Numbered from the stretch's first letter, positions 1 to 9,514 are shown. The stretch: DNA of 62,059 bases from an uncultured Rickettsiaceae bacterium (GCA_905479865.1 CAJQOD010000027.1:1-62059); one strand, 5' to 3'. Notes: generated by a model not told the origin, from the sequence alone. A program made the numbers and translations.

Positions 1-1
1 A

Positions 2-112
2 AACGCTGCAAAAAAATGGACAATGCCGATCAAAAATTGGCCACTTGCGTTGAATCAGTTTGAGATTTTATGTGGTGATTTTAAGCAGGAATTATTGGAG
101 CATAAATTTTAG
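2..112 (+). mobile_element. IS256/Mutator-type transposase, C-terminal end (cut by window edge)
   Basis: An open frame runs in from the left edge and stops at TAG 110-112. Its 36 residues contain KKWTMPIKNWPLALNQF, which resembles the conserved tail of IS256-family (Mutator-like) DDE transposases, where an NW..ALNQF motif precedes the end. The catalytic DDE residues lie outside the window, so intactness cannot be judged. Just after the stop is the sequence cacttacacaaaaaa, which could belong to the right terminal inverted repeat, but the partner repeat is not visible. Family assignment rests on remembered motif similarity only. Confidence 0.6.
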
Positions 113-119
113 CACTTAC

Positions 120-311
120 ACAAAAAAACTGATTGACTCAAGGAAGGATTTAGCTTCTTATAAATGTCCTACGGCTAAAGAAATAGAGAGTACTAGCACC
201 AAAGCAGGTAAAGGAACAGGTTCTGAGGAAACGCTGAACCAAACCATTCCAAAAGATATCCCCTCAGACAATACTGCTCCTGAAATAATTGAACCGGTCA
301 AATCTATATAG
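120..311 (+). pseudogene. 3' stump of a gene probably interrupted by the IS element
   Basis: The frame that ends at TAG 309-311 reads as plausible protein (a lysine-, threonine- and proline-rich tail ending IIEPVKSI), but its upstream part overlaps the transposase end in another frame and has no credible start or ribosome binding site. The simplest reading is that the IS element inserted into a gene and this is the remaining 3' end. I do not recognise the protein. It could also be a chance open frame. Confidence 0.3.
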
Positions 312-360
312 AATTTATGAATTACCAATATCTCTACTCTTTTGCAACAAGAGATAATCT

Positions 361-400
361 CTACTTGCGAAGGAGTAATAGCGATTGCAGCAATTAATGG
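361..400 (+). repeat. Degenerate half-copy of the same palindromic family
   Basis: The segment carries the words cttgcgaaggag, tagcgattgcagcaatt and atgg, matching in order the words of the copy at 9572-9600 (cttacgagggag, tagcgatgtggtcagtcc). It lies just upstream of the complete palindrome at 410-580 and appears to be a decayed arm of another copy. Confidence 0.4.
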
Positions 401-409
401 AGATTCAAC

Positions 410-580
410 GATTTCGTCATGCCCCCTTAGTAGGGGTGCGGCAATCCACTTAATAATAATACCCCAAGCGTGCTAAAAATCATCTGTGGAACGCTACATC
501 GTAAAAATTCAAAATAAATCTGCTTCTTAACCTCAGAGAATAAATGGATTGCTTCGCCCTGCACTCTCAATGACGAAATC
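410..580. repeat. Palindromic dispersed element (171 bp)
   Basis: The outer arms are a perfect 11-bp inverted repeat, gatttcgtcat (410-420) and atgacgaaatc (570-580). Inside, gcggcaatccac (438-449) is mirrored by atggattgcttcgcc (544-558), and ccccttagtagggg is a small inner hairpin. The words tcattg/gcaatcca recur in other intergenic regions of this window (361-400, 9515-9591, 50525-50630), so this is a member of a dispersed palindrome family. No coding capacity is seen. Confidence 0.65.
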
Positions 581-595
581 TCTAAAGTTCCTTGA

Positions 596-629
596 TCACC
601 TACACCCCTAAAAAGGGGTTCATAGGTGA
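596..629. repeat. Stem-loop
   Basis: tcacctacacccct (596-609) pairs imperfectly with aggggttcataggtga around an A-rich loop. The word aggggttcataggtgac is nearly repeated at 50498-50513 (agggttcgcaggtgac), again beside a palindromic element, so this may be a part of the same repeat family rather than a transcription terminator. Confidence 0.4.
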
Positions 630-661
630 CGATGTTGTGCCTTCTCTTCCTTCTATATCAC

Positions 662-695
662 GAAGGAGCTAAGTTTCATGAAAAATCGCTCCTTC
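662..695. repeat. Perfect 8-bp stem-loop between the IS debris and aas
   Basis: gaaggagc (662-669) is a perfect inverted match to gctccttc (688-695), and the loop contains the self-complementary ttcatgaa. It lies downstream of the aas stop codon on the minus strand (aas ends at 787), where a terminator would be expected, but no clear U-run follows. The remainder of 113-786 holds no other feature I can support. Confidence 0.4.
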
Positions 696-786
696 AGCAT
701 TTAATTTCGAATTTTAGTATTGTCCCGCACTTTGCTACATCCAGGGTTATCAATTGCAATCTTTCAAGTACCACACAACTACACTC

Positions 787-3700
787 TTACTTTTTATCCA
801 TTGCTTTTTTAGCCATTTCGACCAGCTGAAAGTAGTTTATTTTACCTGTAACAAGAACTGGGAGTTCTTTAATCAAGACAACCATCTTCGGAATATGAAG
901 CTCTGAACACTGTTTTTCTTTACAAATTTTTGCTATCTTATCACGTGTTAGGTCTTGGGCAGTAGAAAATAGAACTATTTGTTCACCCTTTTTATCATCT
1001 TCAATATACACTGCCGCATGTATAGAATCGTGGTCAGTCGCAGCAACCAAATCTTCAACAGCTACAAGTGATACCATTTCACCAGCGACTTTTGCAAAAC
1101 GCTTTTCCCGACCTAGTATAGTAACATAGCCTTCATCATCAATAGATACTATATCCCCAGTATCATACCAATAATCTCCAAGCTTCTCAACGTTTGGAGT
1201 CTCAATTACCCCTGGATTTTCTGGTTTAATATATCCTTGCATAATATTTGGTCCTCGAACACAAAGTCTACCACCTTGGCTAATGCCTTCAACCGGTTGT
1301 AGGAAATACTCAATTTTAGGCATCAAACGCCCTACCGTCCCAGGCTTATCGTGCATTGGAGTGTTTGAAGCAATAGCAGGAGCTGCTTCTGTTACTCCGT
1401 ACGCCTCAAAAATTCTTACGCCGAATTTATCCAACCATGATTGTCTTGTTTTAGACTTTAATTTTTCAGCACCGGCTATCACATATCTCAACGAATAGAA
1501 ATCGTATGGATGAGCATAGGTGGCATATCCTGTAAGGAAAGTATCCGTACCGAACATGATAGTTGCACCAACATCATAGATAATTTCCGGAATAATACGG
1601 TAATGCAAAGGTGACGGGTAAAAGAACGTTTTCACACCACTCAAAGACATAATTAAAGTAGCCATCAAGCCAAAACTATGGAACATTGGCAGAGCATTAA
1701 ACGCACAATCATACGGGTTGAAATCAATTCGGGATAAAGCCTGGCATCTATTTGCCTGAAGATTTCTATGAGAAAGTGCCACTGCCTTTGGCTTGCCCTC
1801 CGTACCTGATGTAAATAGAATGACTGCAGTTTTCAAATCGTTCCGATCTTGGCATATCGTCTCATAATAGCTTTGTGGAAATATGCTTGCAATTAAACAC
1901 TTGATTTTCAGTATAGTAGTGATGTATTTGCGCAAGTCTTCAAGATATATTATAGAAATACCAGCCTCTCTGGTTGCATCTACAAGAACTTCCAGCTCAG
2001 CTTTTTTTATAAAATTCCTAGATGTATATATAGTCTTAACTTGTGCGGTTTTGCAGGATGACACTACATTACTTGCCCCTGAGGTAAAATTGATCATAGC
2101 TGGAATTCTGCCGGCTGCCTGCATGCTAAAAAATGCAATTGCACTACCCACCATATTAGGAAGCATTAATCCAACTTTTTCACCTGGTTCTGAATCTCTT
2201 GATAGCAATTTTGCCAAAATAAAAGATTTAAGCAATATACTCTGATAGTTAGCAGTATTATTATCAATATCCTGCATCATTTGAGATTTTTTGCCATAGA
2301 TTTTACTAGCACTGATCAGTGAATGGAATATTGTTTCCTTATAATCAGAGCTTTCAAACATCATATCACTCATCAAATCATATAATGAGTGCCCAATATA
2401 TTTACGACGCTCCCGGTTATCAAGATTTGCAGGCGCACTTACCTTAACTGGTGGAAGAACAGTAATAGTAATTTTTCTGCGAAATGTAAATTTACCACGC
2501 ATAAGCTTTCTTACTTTAGAGAAACGTGTGAACTGAGTACCGTCAACCCTAATTGGTAAGATAGTTGCCTTAGCTTTATCTGCGATCATCCCTGGCCCTT
2601 CATAGATTTTCATCAATGAACCGGTAACACTTGTCCTGCCTTCCGGAAAAATAGCGATTTTTCTATCCTTTTTTACTTCCTCAATCAGGCTTTTTATTGC
2701 CATAGGGTTATTGGGTTCAATCGGATAAGTTCTAACTATTTTTAAGAACGGTTTAACCCACCATTCTCTAGCAATAGTCGTATTAATTGCAAATTGCATA
2801 TTCTCTGGAATATAGCTGGCAATTAGAGCCGGATCAATATATGAGAGGTGGTTTGCAATAATCACGGTTCTCTTTCCAGCTTTTTTATAATTTTCTAAAC
2901 CTTTGACCTCAATTTTATACATTACGTCAAAGAATAGTCTAAAAATAGCTCTCCATAATCTCATAGGCACAACCTTACTATCTGGAATAAGTTGATAAAT
3001 ATAAACAGCCACTACCATATTGAGCATGCTAACCATAAGAATCACCCAAGGAATCGAAAAATCCATGTAGAATAACAAAGACAGTATAATTGTAGAGCCG
3101 GCCATAAAGAATGAATTAATTAGATTATTTGCAGCAATCACCCTACTGCGGTAAGCTGGTAGAGTGAAATATTGCATCACCGCAAATAAAGGCACAACAT
3201 AAAGTCCACCAATCGCAGCTAGACAAAACAAATCCAGTAAAATACGCCAGTAATGTATTTTGGATAAAAATTCAAATACACTCTTGAGATGCGCCGGTTC
3301 ATAGCTAATGCTGACAATTTTACTCGCGAAGAATAAATCTATTCCAAAAAAGCTAATACCAATGGCTGTAATAAATACATATTTTGTAGTAATATTATTA
3401 GCAAAAATCTTGTTACACCAAAATGATCCAACACCCACACCGATCGAAAAAGTTGCAAGAAAAAGATTGGCAACATTTTCATCAGCACCTAATGTATCTC
3501 TGGTCAAAGAAGGAATTTGAGCCATAATGGCTGCACCAATAAACCAAAACCAGGAAATTCCCAATATAGCCAAATATACCTGATTTTTAGATGAGGCATA
3601 TTTCACCATAGCGATTGTTTCCTCTACTATGTTGGGATTTATCTTGATATCTGCGTTGGAATTATTGGATTTCGGCATAAAAAAACTAGCTACAAAACCA

Positions 3701-4254
3701 ATAACGGCAATAATCATGGCAATGGTAATAACAAAATTACCATTAAAATTATAAAATCCGCCCATCATGGTTCCAAGTAGAATAGACAGAAATGTTCCGG
3801 CTTCAACAAAGCCATTTGCTCCCAGAAGTTCATCTTTGCGAAGTTTATCCGGAAGGACACTATATTTGATTGGGCCAAAAAATGTGGAATGTATACCCAT
3901 AAAGGCAATACAACTAAACAACACAACTAAATTAGTATTGTAAAACCCGTACACAGAAATCGCTACAATACCAATTTCTATAAATTTGATGATTTTGACT
4001 ATGGTTGAACGCTCATATCGATCCGCAATCTGCCCAGCCAAACTGGCTAAAAACACAAAAGGCATAATAAAAATAACGTTTGCCAGCATCACCAATACAT
4101 AAGATGGTAATAAAAGCTCGTTTGCAAGTTTGAACGTTACAAGTATTATTAAGGCATTTTTTAAAATGCTATCATTAAGACAACCACAGAACTGCACTAT
4201 AAATATAGGCAGAAATCTTCTATCTTTGAATAGATAAAGCTGATTTGACTCCAT
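787..4254 (-). CDS. aas: Trifunctional MFS transporter / PlsC acyltransferase / acyl-ACP synthetase (Aas-type)
   Basis: This 1155-residue membrane protein joins three activities: import of lysophospholipid (LplT-like MFS domain, about residues 1-420 with some twelve hydrophobic segments), transfer of an acyl group to the lysophospholipid (PlsC domain, NHLSYIDP near 468 and FPEGRTS near 536), and ATP-dependent activation of a fatty acid onto ACP (AMP-binding domain, LFTSGTEGKP near 816, YDTGDI and GREKRFAKVAGE near the end). All three signatures are complete, so I infer a working recycler of host or self lysophospholipids and free fatty acids at the inner membrane. In E. coli LplT and Aas are separate proteins; the fused form is known in other bacteria. 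The ATG is preceded by ggagaag at good spacing. The gene stands alone on the minus strand. Confidence 0.9.
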   Translation of the reverse strand: MESNQLYLFKDRRFLPIFIVQFCGCLNDSILKNALIILVTFKLANELLLPSYVLVMLANVIFIMPFVFLASLAGQIADRYERSTIVKIIKFIEIGIVAISVYGFYNTNLVVLFSCIAFMGIHSTFFGPIKYSVLPDKLRKDELLGANGFVEAGTFLSILLGTMMGGFYNFNGNFVITIAMIIAVIGFVASFFMPKSNNSNADIKINPNIVEETIAMVKYASSKNQVYLAILGISWFWFIGAAIMAQIPSLTRDTLGADENVANLFLATFSIGVGVGSFWCNKIFANNITTKYVFITAIGISFFGIDLFFASKIVSISYEPAHLKSVFEFLSKIHYWRILLDLFCLAAIGGLYVVPLFAVMQYFTLPAYRSRVIAANNLINSFFMAGSTIILSLLFYMDFSIPWVILMVSMLNMVVAVYIYQLIPDSKVVPMRLWRAIFRLFFDVMYKIEVKGLENYKKAGKRTVIIANHLSYIDPALIASYIPENMQFAINTTIAREWWVKPFLKIVRTYPIEPNNPMAIKSLIEEVKKDRKIAIFPEGRTSVTGSLMKIYEGPGMIADKAKATILPIRVDGTQFTRFSKVRKLMRGKFTFRRKITITVLPPVKVSAPANLDNRERRKYIGHSLYDLMSDMMFESSDYKETIFHSLISASKIYGKKSQMMQDIDNNTANYQSILLKSFILAKLLSRDSEPGEKVGLMLPNMVGSAIAFFSMQAAGRIPAMINFTSGASNVVSSCKTAQVKTIYTSRNFIKKAELEVLVDATREAGISIIYLEDLRKYITTILKIKCLIASIFPQSYYETICQDRNDLKTAVILFTSGTEGKPKAVALSHRNLQANRCQALSRIDFNPYDCAFNALPMFHSFGLMATLIMSLSGVKTFFYPSPLHYRIIPEIIYDVGATIMFGTDTFLTGYATYAHPYDFYSLRYVIAGAEKLKSKTRQSWLDKFGVRIFEAYGVTEAAPAIASNTPMHDKPGTVGRLMPKIEYFLQPVEGISQGGRLCVRGPNIMQGYIKPENPGVIETPNVEKLGDYWYDTGDIVSIDDEGYVTILGREKRFAKVAGEMVSLVAVEDLVAATDHDSIHAAVYIEDDKKGEQIVLFSTAQDLTRDKIAKICKEKQCSELHIPKMVVLIKELPVLVTGKINYFQLVEMAKKAMDKK

Positions 4255-4405
4255 TTACTTCTCCAAGGAAATAATAACGGCATACTATGAAATTTCCTGG
4301 TATCTGTCAAATAATCTAAATAAAACTAAGCTACAAAATTCAGAAAAGAAGCCTGATTCAATCAATACAGATATTTATGAGGTCAAATAAATGAGACTCT
4401 GCAAA

Positions 4406-5887
4406 CTATTTCAACTCAGCAGTCTTTAATAAAAACACAATATGCTTATTGTTGAATCTCTCTGCGATGGTAAGTGCTGTTTGCCGATCACTGTTTTTGG
4501 CAAAAATATCTATCCCTTTTAAAACAAGCAACCTGGCTGCAGGGTAATTACCCACATACGATGCTTTATGCAGGAGATTATTCTCCTCCTGCCCTGCAAG
4601 TTGCAATATGGGATAACTATTCAAGAGAGAGATTAGCGAATAAATGTTACCTTTATCAACAGCTTTAAATGCCTCATCTAACCCTAAAGATACTTCATCT
4701 TCGTAATATAAATCATTTTCTTCATTAAAGTTCTCGTCATAATTGTCAATAAACTGTTCTATTTCCATACGTTTTGGCTCGCGCTTGATCTTATCATATT
4801 GCTGCCAAAATTTCTTTACGTACAATCTAAAATCCATAAAATCAAGCTCTGCCTCTTGTGTGACTTCTCCTAGAACTACTTCATCATTTGGTAGAATCAG
4901 CACTTGAGCTTCATTATTTACAAATTGCAACTGAGTATTATCCAGACCAGCCGCAGTAACAGCTGTAAATTTTTCTATACTATTAGCATTTGCAACTAAT
5001 TCTTCTGGAGTGATCGTTTGAACAGCCTTTGGAGCATCTTGTCTAAACTGCAATTCTTTTTGATATTTGGAAATATTTGTCTCAGGGGCTTTAGACTCCT
5101 CAGCTTCATCTACATAAGTTGGAACAGGTAACTCGCTGCTTTCAGTAGTCATATCATTAACTGCAGATGGTAACTCAACTTTAACAACATCCTGATTTTC
5201 TACTTTATCTGAATCAGCAACATTACTTATTTCTGGCAGAGTCTCTAATGCAGCAGGTACACTCTGATCACTATCAGATTTTTCTTCAACTAAATCCTTT
5301 GTTTCATCTGTTTTATCCTCGGACTCTGCTCCAAACCCCGAAGGTAGTTCTAGCTTGTCTTCAGTATCATCCGGCGTTGGTACTGCAAACTCAGCAACTT
5401 CTGGCACGGAATCTATCTTGGAAACTTGCGGAGTATACTCTGATGAATCTTTTATATCATCATCAAATCCTGAAGGTACTTGCAAATCTTCTACAGTATC
5501 ATCGTCAGCAGGCAGTGTTGGAATCATAATTGACATCGGGCCTTCATCTGTACTACCCAATGGTGGAGCAATTGTTGGTATTATTTCCGGTACTTCTTCT
5601 GTTGCTTCCTCTAAGTTTTGATCTAACGGTGTACTAGTAGAATCAATGGTCTGTTCTTCCGCATTTGATTCTGTAGTAATTGCATCATCGTTCGCATCAT
5701 CACCAAAACCAAAAAAATTCTTGATTTTTTCAAAGAAGGTTTTCGGTTTACCCGATCTATTATCTACTATTTCTTCTTCGCTAGTAACAGGCAAAGCCGG
5801 CAACTCAGGTAAATTTGGCTCCTCTGCCAAAGCAAACAAAGAATTTAGCATTAATATTGAGATAAAAAGTAACAATTTTTGTCTCAT
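4406..5887 (-). CDS. Secreted ankyrin-repeat protein with a long acidic linker
   Basis: The protein has 493 residues and begins with a cleavable-looking signal peptide (about residues 1-22, ending ALAEE). A long Asp/Glu/Ser/Pro-rich middle follows, with repeats of the type LPSGFD and VPTPDDTED, probably disordered. The C-terminal 90 residues hold about two ankyrin repeats (EENNLLHKASYVGNYPAARL, then DRQTALTIAERFNNKHIVFLL). It lies immediately downstream of popZ and tolC on the same strand, 34 bases after popZ, so it may be co-transcribed with them. A signal peptide beside tolC suggests a periplasmic or exported product. I do not recognise a named homologue; ankyrin repeats indicate protein binding only. 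Confidence 0.7.
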   Translation of the reverse strand: MRQKLLLFISILMLNSLFALAEEPNLPELPALPVTSEEEIVDNRSGKPKTFFEKIKNFFGFGDDANDDAITTESNAEEQTIDSTSTPLDQNLEEATEEVPEIIPTIAPPLGSTDEGPMSIMIPTLPADDDTVEDLQVPSGFDDDIKDSSEYTPQVSKIDSVPEVAEFAVPTPDDTEDKLELPSGFGAESEDKTDETKDLVEEKSDSDQSVPAALETLPEISNVADSDKVENQDVVKVELPSAVNDMTTESSELPVPTYVDEAEESKAPETNISKYQKELQFRQDAPKAVQTITPEELVANANSIEKFTAVTAAGLDNTQLQFVNNEAQVLILPNDEVVLGEVTQEAELDFMDFRLYVKKFWQQYDKIKREPKRMEIEQFIDNYDENFNEENDLYYEDEVSLGLDEAFKAVDKGNIYSLISLLNSYPILQLAGQEENNLLHKASYVGNYPAARLLVLKGIDIFAKNSDRQTALTIAERFNNKHIVFLLKTAELK

Positions 5888-5921
5888 TTCTTATCCCCAC
5901 ATAATATTTGTGTTTACGAAA

Positions 5922-6338
5922 TCAAATTTTCGAAACCATTTTCTGAATTTCTTCACCTACTACCTTTTCAACTATTCGTGGTAAGTTATTATCCAGCCAC
6001 TCTTCAACAAGCGGACGCATTAATTCATTAATCGTTAAATCTAAGGATTTTCCCTTTATAAGATATTCAGCTTCACCTAAATGCTTGGCAATTTTGTTGA
6101 TTTCAGATTCCGACTTATGTTTAGTTGTCCCAAAAACTAACGTCTCATCTGCATCACTGGTAGAGGAAGTGCCATCAGTACCAACAACACTGGTCAATTC
6201 CAAGACAGATTCTTTTTCGCCTATAGGTTGGACACTCTTTTGTTCAACCACACCAGCATGATTATGGTTGTCAATAATCCCTCTAATTGACTTTAGAATA
6301 TCCTCAAGTTTAGCATCACCCTGCTCCTGATTTTCCAT
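5922..6338 (-). CDS. popZ: PopZ-like polar organizing protein (DUF2497)
   Basis: The protein has the two-ended layout of the PopZ/DUF2497 family: a short N-terminal helix (LEDILKSIRGIID), a low-complexity acidic middle, and a conserved C-terminal block (NELMRPLVEEWLDNNLPRIV followed by EKVVGEEIQKMV). In Caulobacter PopZ assembles a polar matrix that anchors the chromosome origin through ParB and recruits cell-cycle regulators. I chose the ATG at 6338, which places the conserved helix near the start; an in-frame GTG at 6353 overlaps the tolC stop codon by one base and is the alternative. The close coupling to tolC points to one transcript. Confidence 0.8.
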   Translation of the reverse strand: MENQEQGDAKLEDILKSIRGIIDNHNHAGVVEQKSVQPIGEKESVLELTSVVGTDGTSSTSDADETLVFGTTKHKSESEINKIAKHLGEAEYLIKGKSLDLTINELMRPLVEEWLDNNLPRIVEKVVGEEIQKMVSKI

Positions 6339-6352
6339 CTTTCCTGACACCA

Positions 6353-7714
6353 CTAAAACCCTATGATTTTTGTTTTTACTTTCTTGAATTCAGCTTCCGG
6401 ATTAAAATGATCTACTTTTAACTTCATACTTTTTGCAGTAAGCTCACCAACAAGTGCTTTAATCCTATAAGCAGCCAAGATTAGTGCCTTCCTCGCTTCC
6501 ACCTTACCTTCCCTTGCTTTGTTTAACCGCTCTTCCGTACGCAGCACATCCACTATTGTCTTGGAACCTAGCATCTCTTCCTGAATCATACCTTCATAAG
6601 CAACTTCAGCAGCTTTTACTGCTTCAGCCGTGGCTCTAATACGCACTCTTGCAGCATCTAGCTGCGACCAGTTTGCTTTACTATTTGACTTGATCTGCTT
6701 GATTATGCTATCAAAATTTACTGCAGCTCTTCTAGTGTCATATTTTGCACGTCTAATGTCAGAATATTCTATACCGCCTTTAGATAGAATTGGTATAGTC
6801 ACAGAGAGAGTTGAAGTAACGCTTCGATTGTTAATATTACTGTTTTCATTTTGTTGCGGATTATAGTATGTACGACCATTCTGCACTTTAAAGCTTGCCT
6901 TTGGAAGCAGCGCTCCCTTGGCAGCATATTCTCTAGCTTTTGAAGATTTTGTTTTATGAATAGCACTATCAACCAAAGGATTCACCGCTACCGCGCGCTC
7001 CATAAGAATAGTCAAGCTACTAGGCATATTACTTGGAACATTCGGCATTTTTATATCAACTGCTTCAATTCCAAATACCTGATAAAAACTTGCCTTTGCA
7101 GATTCGTAATTTGCATAAGCAAGCGCTTGATTTGCCTCAGCAGTAGCTAGCCCTTCCCTGGCACTGGCAACTTCTGTTTCCGTTGACTCACCCAACTTAA
7201 ATTTCTCTTTCATTGCTTCAAGCTGGGTTTTATTTGACCTGACGCTTACTTTAGAAATATCGTACTTTTCTTTTGCCTCGACGCATCCCAGGTAAATATC
7301 AATTTCTTTCAAAAAAGCAGTTTGCTCTTTAGAGTAATAGTCTCCACGAGCTGACCTAAAACCTGCTTGAGCTGCTTTTAATTCAGCCACAGAAGACCAA
7401 CCATCAAAGATTGGTTGTTCAAGTATTATGGCTTGCTGATAACGTAAATTATCTGAAGTGATTGCATCCCTAGTTGTTGAAACTCCACTCCTTCTTGCTG
7501 TTTTGGTATCAGTAGAGTCAAGCACAGCAGATACTCTCGGCATAAAGGACGCTAATGCTCTTGGAAATTGCTCAATTTCAGTCAAAAAATCTGTTCTAAT
7601 GATTTTCAACTCCTCATTATGATTATATCCGCTTGTAAGTGCCTGCTCCATAGTTACAGCTGAAGCACTTGCTGAGTACAAAGCTAGTATGAGGGGTAAA
7701 AATATTTTGTACAT
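6353..7714 (-). CDS. tolC: TolC-family outer membrane channel protein
   Basis: A 453-residue protein with a signal peptide (about residues 1-19, ending SASA) and the repeated helical architecture of TolC: TMEQAL near the mature N terminus, two internally similar halves rich in Ala, Glu and Lys, and the NRSVTSTLSVTIPI strand region in the second half. TolC forms the outer-membrane duct of type I secretion systems and efflux pumps. No inner-membrane ABC transporter or membrane-fusion partner is encoded in the window. It is the first gene of an apparent tolC-popZ-ankyrin transcription unit. Confidence 0.88.
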   Translation of the reverse strand: MYKIFLPLILALYSASASAVTMEQALTSGYNHNEELKIIRTDFLTEIEQFPRALASFMPRVSAVLDSTDTKTARRSGVSTTRDAITSDNLRYQQAIILEQPIFDGWSSVAELKAAQAGFRSARGDYYSKEQTAFLKEIDIYLGCVEAKEKYDISKVSVRSNKTQLEAMKEKFKLGESTETEVASAREGLATAEANQALAYANYESAKASFYQVFGIEAVDIKMPNVPSNMPSSLTILMERAVAVNPLVDSAIHKTKSSKAREYAAKGALLPKASFKVQNGRTYYNPQQNENSNINNRSVTSTLSVTIPILSKGGIEYSDIRRAKYDTRRAAVNFDSIIKQIKSNSKANWSQLDAARVRIRATAEAVKAAEVAYEGMIQEEMLGSKTIVDVLRTEERLNKAREGKVEARKALILAAYRIKALVGELTAKSMKLKVDHFNPEAEFKKVKTKIIGF

Positions 7715-7947
7715 ATTATTTAAGCTCTATCTATATCTGATAATGGTTTATTAATAGTAATTCTATGTGAACTAAATCAAATAGTACATTACATGATGGT
7801 ACTATTCATACGATCTTTAGCATTACTGTGTCAATGCTGGCACTTAAGGTAACAAAATAAATGTTTTTTAGCAAGATTAAGTTGGTCTTTAGCGTCATCT
7901 CAACTTAAGATAAAATAAGTAGAATACAAATGTAAGCAGATATAGCT

Positions 7948-9273
7948 ATGACACTATCACAAAGCGCTTTTAGCGAACTGAAGCAAGAAGAGAAAGTTAA
8001 TCTGATAGCCAAGACCTCACCTCAGCTACTTAGTATTCTTTGGAAAGATATATCAACATTCAGCACAGAAGATTTGGATGTCTTGTACAGGGTTAGCAAT
8101 CTTGAGAGTACAGCCAAAGGTTTAGTCAAAATGCTGTCAGAGAATTTGCTACAGGTAGCAACAAATTTCACCGGACCTGTTGAAGAAAGTATTAAAAAAC
8201 TCAAGTTAACTGACGAAGAGAAAGGAATTGTCGATAGCATCTACAAACAAACTATACTAGTTGCTATACAGCGAGCTGCTGATAATCTTTACAAGAGTTT
8301 GCAAAAAGGTGATGGACGTCTCTATAACGCAATATTATCAGAAGCCGTAGTCGATATACTTGATAGTGTACTGGATTTTAAGAAAAAAATTGACAAGCAT
8401 TTTCCAGGCCTGTCAGATAAGATAATATCCGCAGCAGCTCCTGCTATCGTAGCATTAGCATCAACTTACTCTCCACCGCTTGGACTAGCACTAAAATCTA
8501 CTGGAGTCCTTACCCAGGCGGCTAAATTTATGCAAACTAAAAATTTAGAAAGTACCATTAATAAAATGCGTGAGGATCTGGCTGAAATCAAAAATGATCA
8601 ACAACTTACCAAGATGCAGGAAACCGGTGCTAAAATATCTGAATTAGCCGAACAAATCGAAGTATCACCAGTTAGTCTTGGCAAGTTAGGATTAACTCTT
8701 GAATCCGTTACTGAAACTATAAAAGAAGTTGCTACGAACCCAGACTCCAAAGCACTATTGCAGGCAGTTTGTAAATACGCATACAAACACACTCCATCTA
8801 ACGAAAAAGAAGTAGATAAAAACTTTGCTGCCGTAAAAGATGCCACCTTGCAAAAACTTAAGAAACATGGTGTATCCGAGACAACCATTAAAGAAGTCAC
8901 TAAAATTCTTGATGAGGCCATAGACCAGGCCAAAGGAGAAATGCAAAATGCTCTTAAACCAGATAGCAAAATATTTGATAAAATTACCTCGGTACAACAA
9001 AGTGCTGATATCTTAATGAAAACTGAAAAGAAAATTACCGCTGTAGTTGCTAAAAACCATCCAGAAAATCAAAAACTTATTGCAAGTACTTCAAAAAATT
9101 TAGCACAAGAAGTAAGTACACATATTCGAGGTAATGTAGCTCAAGTAGCTAAACACTTAACAAGCACCACTAAAGCTAAACAGTTTGCAAAAGAACTACT
9201 CGGAGCAGGACTTGCCAATGAAGTCGCATTAAAGCGCTCCGTACAAACCAAAAGCACCGTTCGTGAAATGTAA
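7948..9273 (+). CDS. Orphan helical protein, possible effector
   Basis: A 441-residue protein that I do not recognise. It is almost entirely predicted helix, rich in Lys, Ala, Ser and Thr, with no signal peptide. The only markedly hydrophobic stretch is around residues 153-188 (AAAPAIVALAS and PPLGLALKSTG), long enough for a membrane-inserting hairpin. Coiled-coil-like segments follow (KMREDLAEIKNDQQLTKMQE, then a Lys/Ala-rich C-terminal third). It stands alone between tolC (divergent) and cysQ (convergent). The layout - soluble N terminus, small-residue hydrophobic segment, basic C terminus - recalls the protein encoded at 30822-31829, though I see no convincing sequence alignment. A secreted role is inference only. 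Confidence 0.6.
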   Translation: MTLSQSAFSELKQEEKVNLIAKTSPQLLSILWKDISTFSTEDLDVLYRVSNLESTAKGLVKMLSENLLQVATNFTGPVEESIKKLKLTDEEKGIVDSIYKQTILVAIQRAADNLYKSLQKGDGRLYNAILSEAVVDILDSVLDFKKKIDKHFPGLSDKIISAAAPAIVALASTYSPPLGLALKSTGVLTQAAKFMQTKNLESTINKMREDLAEIKNDQQLTKMQETGAKISELAEQIEVSPVSLGKLGLTLESVTETIKEVATNPDSKALLQAVCKYAYKHTPSNEKEVDKNFAAVKDATLQKLKKHGVSETTIKEVTKILDEAIDQAKGEMQNALKPDSKIFDKITSVQQSADILMKTEKKITAVVAKNHPENQKLIASTSKNLAQEVSTHIRGNVAQVAKHLTSTTKAKQFAKELLGAGLANEVALKRSVQTKSTVREM

Positions 9274-9514
9274 GGCTTATGAGAGAATAAGTATTGGTAC
9301 TACCTACACTAGTGAAGTCTATAGTTAGAATTTTTTCATATATACAACATATATTTACCAACGTAAATCTTTATAGATATTAAGCCAAGAGTTCATGTTA
9401 TTGCTATGGGTTTTATTAAGACTAATGGTGTCCTTTTATTTTCTATTTTTATATTATACTAGTTAGTACACATACCCACAGAGGAAATTATGGATACACA
9501 AAATCATGTTGATT

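Noticed and set aside
626-829. Open frame of 67 codons on the plus strand before aas
   Set aside because: It runs into the 3' end of aas on the other strand, has no ribosome binding site and reads as low-complexity hydrophobic sequence.
5355-5621. Plus-strand Ser-rich open frames opposite the ankyrin gene
   Set aside because: They are shadows of the acidic, Ser/Asp-rich linker; codon patterns support the minus strand.
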